Shown here piece after piece: positions 56,295 through 64,000 of a DNA stretch of 64,000 nucleotides; the stretch's first letter is position 1, and each line of letters begins with the position of its first letter. This DNA comes from Paraphoma chrysanthemicola (Eukaryota; Ascomycota; Dothideomycetes; Pleosporales; Phaeosphaeriaceae): assembly GCA_020744225.1 (NCBI GenBank), contig JAGMWG010000002.1:930001-994000 (forward strand). Reading direction: 5' to 3'. Both the position numbers and the translations under genes were made by a program. The notes under the pieces were generated by a model. It worked only from the letters and a program-made list of their open reading frames with translations, had not been told where the DNA came from and did no database searches.

Positions 56295-57808
56295 ATATCG
56301 AGCATGTGATTTGAATAAGTCAGATGAAGGAATGAAGTGTATTCGTACGACATGTAGTTGGGATTTCATTTGTGCAGCGGTTTTGGTCTTTCGCTTATCG
56401 CACTTGCATCAGATTGCCTAACGTATTTGGAGCGTTTAGTTGGGAATGTTGTTTGTACTCTAGTCTAATGCGATCGTCCTTATATCTTGTCCGTTGATAT
56501 ATCTTTTCATAGCACAGAACAACCTATACTCTCGCTTCCATCCGCCAGCGCTATCTATCATCCTAGACGGTAAGGTAGGGCTTACATGCTTGCATCACTC
56601 AAGATAAAGGTGTGTATGCCATTAATGTCTTCCGGCCGGATATATCTAACTTTCCAGTGACACATCCACACACACACATGTATATATGCAACTATTTACC
56701 TCACTAGGACGACGTCCATCGAGTGTCCGACGGACTCCCGTATCTGCAGCAATTGAGGATCATCATCCACGCGTACCATCACACTAACCTTGCATCAGGT
56801 ACTCGATGACCTATATGCATTCATATCCGGTGGTACTACGCAACGATGACACGAGATTATTTCACGTGTTGAGCAGCGCTGTGCGTACAGTGGACATAGT
56901 GTAGATACCACATGAGAAATAAGCACACGACTCGAGCACATGGCACTTTTTTCTCGACTCATTTACGCATAGTGGCGTCGGTACAGTAGTTTTGAAGCTA
57001 AGACTGTTATCGCGCATTACAACGCGAGTTCTGATATGAAACTGTCGGTTTTCTAGGCAAGTTAGGTGGTGCCGTGTGTCGGTTGAGAAGGTCAGTATTG
57101 GGATGGGAGATGGCGTGAAGAGGTAGACGGATAGCACGACATGTTGGGGTTGACGTGGCAGCGCGAAACCAGACTTGTGTCGGAGCGGATAGGAAGACAC
57201 TATTATTTGGCTCCTATCGTATGGGAACTATTGATGCATGTTAACCTAGCGTGTCACAGCAACAGCATGTTATCATTCGTGTAGTCCACACAATCAAGAA
57301 GTATCCATCGAAGAAGGATCCACAATTGTCAGCATTTTACGTTCATTTGATCCTACATGTACAAAGCCTACCATTCGCTACTCTTTCCTCCCCAGCTTAG
57401 CCCCCACAAGACACAGCACTTCCAACACTCCGCCCCCACAATGCCGCACTGCCGACCAACTTACCCCATTCAGATGCCGTCCATCCGCGTCTCCTACCCA
57501 AAACAGCCGATCAGCGCGCCACTTCCTGTAACGCCGCCGGATACTCTAGGAAAATGTGTAAGATGCCGACCCACAGATACTCGTACTCGTACAATGGAAA
57601 AAGTGACAAATGAGACAAACAACAAGGAAAAGAGATATCGCAAGGGTCCAGGACCTCGACCCTGCTTTTTGCGGGGAGATGAACTAGGCGCGTCTTTGGT
57701 ATCCAGAATCATGTACATAAGGGAAGAAGATTGGCGCCGCGCAGCGGGCGTGCTTTTGATTATTATGGTATCTTATCAGCTGCGGATTTGGTTCGCTCAT
57801 AGGCTGAT
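56295..57808. other. Intergenic region with one weak ORF
   Basis: 1.5 kb between converging genes. It contains a short CA/TA-rich tract at about 56667-56690 and the weak ORF at 57357-57812. Nothing else is supported. Confidence 0.4.
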
Positions 57809-57812
57809 TTAG
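57357..57812 (+). CDS. Doubtful 151-residue protein
   Basis: A frame with a Pro/His-rich N-terminus, a basic middle and a hydrophobic segment (AAGVLLIIMVSYQLRIWF) at the C-terminus. Its last codons overlap the 3' end of the Ca2+/H+ exchanger gene by 4 bp. No homology is recognised and no intron seen. It may be a chance frame in the 3' flank. Confidence 0.2.
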   Translation: MYKAYHSLLFPPQLSPHKTQHFQHSAPTMPHCRPTYPIQMPSIRVSYPKQPISAPLPVTPPDTLGKCVRCRPTDTRTRTMEKVTNETNNKEKRYRKGPGPRPCFLRGDELGASLVSRIMYIREEDWRRAAGVLLIIMVSYQLRIWFAHRLI

Positions 57813-59180
57813 CCGCGGAGCTTGAAGAAGCTCTCGATGACCTTGGGGCCGATGTCACCCGCTGCGTCATCGGGGTAGATGTAGAACGCGAGCGCAATAA
57901 TGGCGTAAATGCCGATGCACATGGCACCTTCGAGGTAGTTGCTCTTTCCGTCCTGGATCAGGTAGTTGACGATCAAGACGGAGATGAAGAAGACGATGGT
58001 CTCGAAGCCCTGGAAGTGCAGAGTCATGGGCTGACCCATAGCCCAGCCGAGGAGAACGAGGAAGGGTGTAACGAAGAGGGCGATTTGCATGGAGCTGCCG
58101 ATGGCGACGTTGATAGCGAGGTCCATCTTGCCCTTGTATGCGACGATGACGGCCGTGACGTGTTCGGCAGCGTTTCCGACAATTGGAATCAAGACAAGAC
58201 CAACAAAAGTCTTGCTGATGTGTGCGGATTCGACGATCGAGTCAATGCTGTCGACCAAGAACTCGGCGCAAATGGCGACCATGACAGTCACAATGACGAG
58301 GGCGACACCGGCAGCGACAGGTGAGAGAATCTGGCCATCCTCCTCCTCAGCGTCACCGCCCTGGTTCTCGACATCGGCGAACAGGTTGTGATGCGAGTAC
58401 AGCTGGAAATACAGGTACATGACGTAGAGGATGAGGAGGATGATCGAGGTACCATGGGAGAGGACGAGGATGTTCTGGTCGGTCTCCGGGTCGCTCGCTT
58501 TGCCATTGTTCATGACTGCGTAGAGGGTGGCGGGGATGATGAGTGAGGCGGATGCGACGGCCATGAGCGAAGACATGGTCGATGCGACAGTCTCGTTGAA
58601 GCTGCGCTCCTGTTCGCGGATGCCGCCGGCAAGGAAACAGCAGCCAAGAACCTGAGGGGAGTCAGATGGTGATGTGAGTAGTACTATCATTGCGACTCAC
58701 GAGCAGAATGTTGGAGAGGATGCTGCCCAACATGCTGGACTGAACGATTCTTATCTCGCCCTGCTTCAGCGCAACAATAGAGACCTGACCATGTTAGCGA
58801 ACTGGAATGCGCGCGCTGGTTGCGCAACTCACAATGAGCTCGACGGCATTTCCAAAGGTCGCATTCATCAGACCGCCCAGCGTCTGGCCGAGTTTCGCAG
58901 AAAGCTCTTCGGTCGCAAAGCTCAGCAGCGCAGCGAGCGGGATGATGGCGATGAAGTTGAGGATGAAGACAACGGTCGGATTCCAGCCCAAGATGCCAGC
59001 GATGATGCCGACGGGCACAAAGACGAGCAAGACGTTGACGTAGTTGCTCGTCAACGTCGCCCAAGTAAGGTGCACGACATGCTTGGGGATCGTCTTCCAG
59101 CGCGATTCGTCCTCGTGCGTCTGAGTGCGGCCGATGAGCGGAGTCGACTCGTTGAGCGAGCCATTGGTGGGAGCAGGCAT
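57809..59180 (-). CDS. VCX1: Vacuolar Ca2+/H+ exchanger (CAX family)
   Basis: Exons 59180-58833, 58784-58701 and 58651-57809 encode 424 residues. About eleven membrane helices are arranged as two homologous halves. Each half carries the CAX selectivity repeat: GGLMNATFGNAVELIVSIVAL in the first, GNAAEHVTAVIVAYKGKMDLA in the second, followed by AIGSSMQIALFVTP. An acidic loop (about 260-275, ENQGGDAEEEDG) lies between the halves, as in yeast Vcx1. The protein loads Ca2+ into the vacuole using the proton gradient. N-terminal residues 1-40 are polar and may be regulatory. Adjacent DNA upstream has no other gene. Confidence 0.95.
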
Positions 59181-61317
59181 AGTTTGGTGCTGTTGGATGT
59201 GGCCGCTGTTATTGCGCCCAATCTTGTGGAATTCTCGTTTGATGTTTTCTAGAAGGCGCGCAAGAATTAGCGAATGCTGGTGGCCGCAGAATAGGCCCGC
59301 CGAGGCCGCTTGCGATGGATGCAGTGATGCGCGGCGATGGTGGAGGAAGAAGCAGATGCCGCATCAAGCTGCGAGGTCTGGTGGTTGCGGGCAGGGTTGG
59401 TACTTTGGGTAGATACCAAGACACGGTTGACTAGAGCGGGCGAGCGCCAATTCCGGCCAACGTGTGACTGCAACGAGGATGGTGCGGGTAAATCAAAGGG
59501 AGGTAGGGAGGTACTCACTCATACTGTGCGGTGGAGCGAGTCCAAGTCAGAAGACCGATGGACGACGGGAGTGGCTGTATATGAACTTTCGACGTGGGAG
59601 CTGTCGCAAATCAAGCTCCGGCGGTTTGGGAAGAGCCAAAAGTCAAGCGCAAGCAATTGGCTGGGCAGGGCAGATCAGACGGACCGAGCAGCGAATGGCG
59701 CGAAAGTGAAGGGCGAGCCGCGGTCTTCAGTCTTGGGTTTTGATGGCGGAATAGGAGATAGCGCAGTCGATGGACGTGAGGGGGAGAGGCAGTGCAGCGC
59801 GATTGTCTGCGGGCGAGAATGACGGCAGGTGGCTGGCAAGCTCAGACGCGCCGACACAGAGCTGTTTGACGACACAGCCCCGATCCAAGAAACAGCCGAC
59901 CGCGGGCTCCACTTCCCCTGCACATCCGTCGCGGGAGCCACAGATAATTTCTCATCAGTAAATAGTCAGACGGCGCGCAAAGCTTTGGCTTCATTTCTTG
60001 ACTCTGCGCTACAAGAGCCTTGTTGCGGCCTGCCAGTCGCCGCTCGAGTCCTGCCCATGTGTGACCTCTGGCGCAGACGTCATCACAGCTGTCTGCTCTT
60101 GGTCTAGTGCGCCAAGCATGTGCGCTGGTCGAGACAATCTTACCGCCGTCCGCTGTTAGTGGACCAACCGCGCGAACACCTCCAAGCCAAGACGAGAGTC
60201 CTGAGGCCAAGATGTTGAGATTCGCAGCGACTATCACACTGCCACCTTCGTGCGAGCGTGCAGTCAGCCTGCCACTGCTCGTCCGGAGCACAACAAGACC
60301 GACGAGATTGAAGAATGACAGATGCCAGCGGCAAACGCGACCTTGGCACCGCAGCATACGGTCCATCCGCGAACTCCGGGCAGGAGAATGCGACTTCGCC
60401 ATTGTCAGTGACGGCAGCATCACGAAGCACGTGGCGGTGCCGTGGGAATGTCGGCCGGAGCCGTAGCAGAGGAGATTGTGAGACTGTGACTGCGCGAATT
60501 TCATGACGACGCACCATCATGATAGGAACCTCACCCTCACAAATAATGCGCAACGCCTTCTTACCACGCTTGCACTGCAGTCCTCAGCTCTGTGACCATA
60601 TTAGGACATTACACTGTCTTGCTAAACTTAATCATGCAGGAGACTAGGTGTGTAAGCACATGCCCGAAAGAGCTATCATTGGAAGTGCGGTGTTACGCGT
60701 ATTTTGAGTAACGGTATATTCTAGACTAACTCCTATGACCGGGTATCTTTGAATGCTCCCCTGAGCACTTTCAAACCGAAAAGTCCATACTCCGAAAACA
60801 CCGCGATGTGCAAACACCATTCTATCTACCATTCTATCTGGCGCAAACTAGTCGACACTGTATGCGCGATGCATGAACGAAGATTTCTCGAACGTCAAGC
60901 AAAAGTAGCGATAACGCTCGAAAATGCTTCCCAGAAGGACTAGACATTGAGTGAGCTAGCAGGGTGCGACAATCGCTGATATGGAAATAGACCACGTTCC
61001 CAAGATAGTTTGCTCCTCTGCACAGCTAAGGTCTTCAATTTCCATTATGCCGACCCTGGATTTGCGACATCGTCATCCTGTCGGTATGCCGCGGTGTTCC
61101 TCCTAGGAAATTCTTCAGTCGCTCAACTCTATTCCCCCGTGCTGTCTACTTCGTTAAGGCCGATTGCACAGGGTTTTGCTCACAATCGAGCTGGGATCGC
61201 ACGGCCTTTTCCCTTGAACATCGTCTTCAGACCGCAGACCCAACAAGCCATGCGATGCTGCGCGAGTTCTTGCGTGCCAACTTGCAACACCGCGCTAAGC
61301 GCCTGGTCCGCCATGGG
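59181..61317. other. Long intergenic region, no supported gene
   Basis: 2.1 kb with several antisense open frames of up to 220 codons in GC-rich DNA, none with motifs, splice-consistent exons or a sensible start. It includes the exchanger promoter, likely with a 5' leader intron near 59250. Confidence 0.4.
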
Positions 61318-63735
61318 TTACTGGACCGATACGACCTCATTGGAGTTCTGGAAAGATACCCAACCCTCGTGGACAATGTAGTTAGGCTGAGCGTAGGCTG
61401 TACCGTAGTTCTTATCATTATATTGTGGTGCGACGCACTTCATCATGTTGTGGTCCCGCTCCTCGGCTGACTTGAAAGCGAACCCAGGAGGAACACGGTC
61501 AGTAGATGGACCACGAACAGCGTAGCCAGAGGGTCGCTGGGTCGGAGACGGCGTGTCTTCAGGAGTCGGGCGACGGGTGTTGCTCAGGCATGGAGGAGGT
61601 CCATCAGCACGGGCTTTGTTGCGCTCCCACTCTCGGTACATGTCGACGCCCGCGTAGACATGATCTGGTTGAAACCCATCGTGGACGAAGGTATATCCGA
61701 AAGTTGCGGCCGACTGCTGGGCCTGCTGTTTGCAGGCCCGACGTTTAGCCTGTGCAGCAAGTCCAAACCCGGCACCAGTCTGCGCAGACTGCTGTTGCGG
61801 CTCAGCAAGGTCATGAAGAGACTGCTCGAAAGCGTCCTGGCTCGCGCGGTGCTTCCCGCAAAACCGCTCCGCATGTGGGCGCTGAGAATCGAACGGATCC
61901 TGATTCTCTAGGCTTGATACGCTAGAGCGCGGCGACTTCTTCTTGACGATCTTGAGTATCGCTGGATCAGCCAGAATCTCTTGGTCAATGTCTTCACCTT
62001 CGATCTCTGGGGCAGCAGCAGGCTGGGCCACAGGAGCCTCTGCGGGCACTGGCGTCACATGGTCGCGGTTATTACACCACCGCGCCCGCGCCACAGCCCA
62101 CGGCTCGCCCTTGATCATCTCAAAGTGCTCCGGGTGCTGGTCGAAGTAGCACATGGCATCGTGCTTATTATCCAAAAACAATTGATAGGCTTCAGGACCG
62201 CATTGCTGATACAGAGCCACGAGACCATACTGTGCAACTTTGAGCTCATCATTGTAATGCGCGTTGCCAAGACGACGATAGCCCTCACCGAAGTAGTCGG
62301 TGCCCAGCTCGCACTCCCGGCTGGCGTCTTTCACGTAGTGCTTCGTCGTTGGGACTGGGCCGCGCTTCTGGAGCAAAAGTGCGGTTTGTACATGATGGTG
62401 GTGGAGCAACGAAGGCGACTTGACGGGAATATTGGTATGTGTTCCATCGGCCTTCATGAATCCATTGTACTTTACGTCGTACTCAGGATCATCGTCATGT
62501 GTCGGCATCGGCAGGATCTCGATGTATTTGGGCATCCGGGCTAGACGCGCTGCGCGAGCTTTCTCACGCTTCTTCTGCCGGATTGTCGCGACCACGGAGT
62601 TCAAAACTTGCTGTAACTGATACCGATACCCCGTGGAGAAGTAGTCTTCGCCATCCAGATGGTCAACGACCCGACCGCGAGGCGGGGACTTCTTCTGTAC
62701 GCGCTCCCACTTCGTCTCGAGTCGGCGCGCCAGGATGGTCTGGACTGTGTGGTTGTAGTGCATATCGAGTGCGCGGAGGTAATGCTGTTCCTTGCCGCGT
62801 ATGTTGACGGCGATATACTGAACTTTGGCCATGTCGATGGCATAGGGTAAGCCGCGGACGTGAGTTTCGTCGTTCGGGTCCGCGAAGACGGCAATGTCGA
62901 TGTGCGTAGGACGATTGCGACGATTAGGGCGAATGTATGCTTCCTCCTCATATGGTGCGGGAGAAGTGACTTGCGGCATACAATTCGCGAAGCCCGGAGG
63001 TGGGATATTGTGCGCTAGGAGTTCGTGGCAGTCAACTTGTATAGCCATGGAGTGCGCGAGGGTAGGTCCAAATGCGTCCATGACGGCCGTGATGAGCCCG
63101 GCATGCTTGGCCAGGATGCTATCGTGAGTATGACACTTCGTCGCAGCGGGTGTGATCAAGGCCGCCTTGACCGCAGAGTCCCAATGCGAATAGTTCGTAA
63201 GACGAAGCTGGCCCTTTCGCACTGGACCATCGCGAAGACGCTACGTCACCATCTGCTTCAATGAGCCCAGAGACATGTGCGCCATTTTTCCATCGACCAT
63301 CTTCGGCTCGATGCCAAAGTCTAGTCGGCACGGTATGCCCATTGAGCGCGGGATGATCTTGTATGCCAACTCATCGAGATGAATCTCGACGGCTAGACTA
63401 TGCTCAAGCACGCCGCGGAGGTCAAGTGTCTGCTCGTACTCGCCGTCTAAGTACCAGCCAAGCAGCTTGAGGCGGCGGCGCGATGGGTATGCGCCCACGG
63501 CGATGCGGGCTGCAGAGGGGAATATCGTACGCTTGTGCACGAGGTGGGTGAACTTGGACATGGAGGAGGTGGAATCGCTCGAGGCCTTGGCGGTGGGCAT
63601 TGAGGTGATGGTCCTGATGTCGAAATCAAGACGGAGAACGAGTGCGGTTGTAGCAGCGGCAGCGGCGAGGACGATGCCGGTAGTGAGCATCTTGGGGTGG
63701 GTGAAGAGGCCGAAAGAAGAAGATGAGGAAGACAT
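61318..63735 (-). CDS. Large unrecognised protein with N-terminal membrane anchor
   Basis: The frame from the ATG at 63735 runs to a TAG at 63243-63241, yet the same frame resumes at once and stays open to 61318, about 800 codons in all. An in-frame intron beginning GTGACG at 63249 and ending at 63208 (42 bp) or 63166 (84 bp) would remove the stop and keep phase; this is the preferred model. Residues about 15-32 are a hydrophobic helix. The rest is soluble, with a basic helix (IRQKKREKARAARLARMP) midway and a Gln/Ala-rich segment near the C-terminus. No domain is recognised. Both parts have similar composition and codon use, supporting a single gene. Confidence 0.6.
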
Positions 63736-64000
63736 TGCTGATGTGGTTATTGGTGTCGACGAGAGTTAAGGGACAGGACATCAGTGAAGTGGTTGGTTGT
63801 GATCGCAATTGAGGTTGCTGCCGTTGAAGGGTGTGCTGTTGAGCTTAGAAGCTTATGAGCAAGATATCGATGTGCTCGTTTACAAGGTCGCGGTTGGTCG
63901 CCTGGCGGTTGACGTTCTGCGCGGTTGTAAATCGTTGTGCTCGGATATAGACAATAGAGTTGGAGATCGTGGGTAGAAAGTAGTCAAAAGTCTCAGGATG

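Noticed and set aside
59842..60504. A 220-codon minus-strand frame upstream of the exchanger
   Set aside because: Composition is arginine/serine-rich as in random GC-rich frames, it overlaps several other frames, and it contains no recognisable motif or splice-consistent continuation.
63241..63243. Programmed stop-codon readthrough at TAG
   Set aside because: In-frame GT-AG introns of 42 or 84 bp explain the stop more simply, and the known fungal readthrough context TGA-CTA is absent. Kept as an alternative only.
1..64000. PKS, NRPS, terpene synthase, transposase, CRISPR array
   Set aside because: No adenylation, ketosynthase, DDxxD synthase, DDE or reverse-transcriptase motifs and no spaced direct repeats were seen in any frame that I read.

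Overview
The window is nuclear DNA of a filamentous ascomycete (Pezizomycotina), most likely a Dothideomycete. Genes carry short GT-AG introns (mostly 42-90 bp), 5S rRNA genes are dispersed rather than in the rDNA, and the families are typically fungal: HET, UstYa-like DUF3328, DUF6601, AA9 LPMO, GH81, NCS1 and lineage-expanded F-box-like genes. Exon structures were read by eye from splice consensus and phase. No search was run, so family names rest on recognised motifs.

Layout. 0-6.3 kb: a UstYa-type protein, a GPI-anchored cutinase-family esterase and an amino-acid transporter. 6.3-11.4 kb: a gene-poor stretch with a decaying tandem array of F-box-like paralogues (frameshifts and in-frame stops). 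12.4-30.1 kb: a run of small-molecule enzymes: a beta-lactamase-like serine hydrolase, a conserved hypothetical, an NtaA-type flavin monooxygenase, an aldo-keto reductase, a haem-oxygenase-like diiron protein, a HemK-type methyltransferase, an NCS1 transporter and a cytochrome P450. Two 5S rRNA genes in opposite orientation flank the middle of this run. 30.8-37.4 kb: an accessory block with a DUF4238 protein, a DUF6601 membrane protein and a multi-pass membrane protein with a papain/LRAT-like C-terminus.

38-41.5 kb: a GH81 endo-beta-1,3-glucanase. 41.9-46.8 kb: housekeeping genes: UTP14 divergent from mitochondrial mL41 (MRPL27), then COQ3. 48-50.4 kb: a HET-domain gene. 50.7-54 kb: a divergent GH5 endoglucanase / AA9 LPMO pair, a likely co-regulated cellulolytic unit. 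55-64 kb: a glycine-rich hypothetical, a vacuolar Ca2+/H+ exchanger and a large unrecognised protein at the right edge.

Working together: GH5, AA9, GH81 and the cutinase form a secreted plant-polymer and glucan-degrading set. The oxidoreductase/transporter run at 12-30 kb could be a metabolic cluster without a PKS or NRPS backbone, but this rests on proximity alone. The 30.8-37.4 kb block and the HET gene have the character of fast-evolving accessory or allorecognition DNA.
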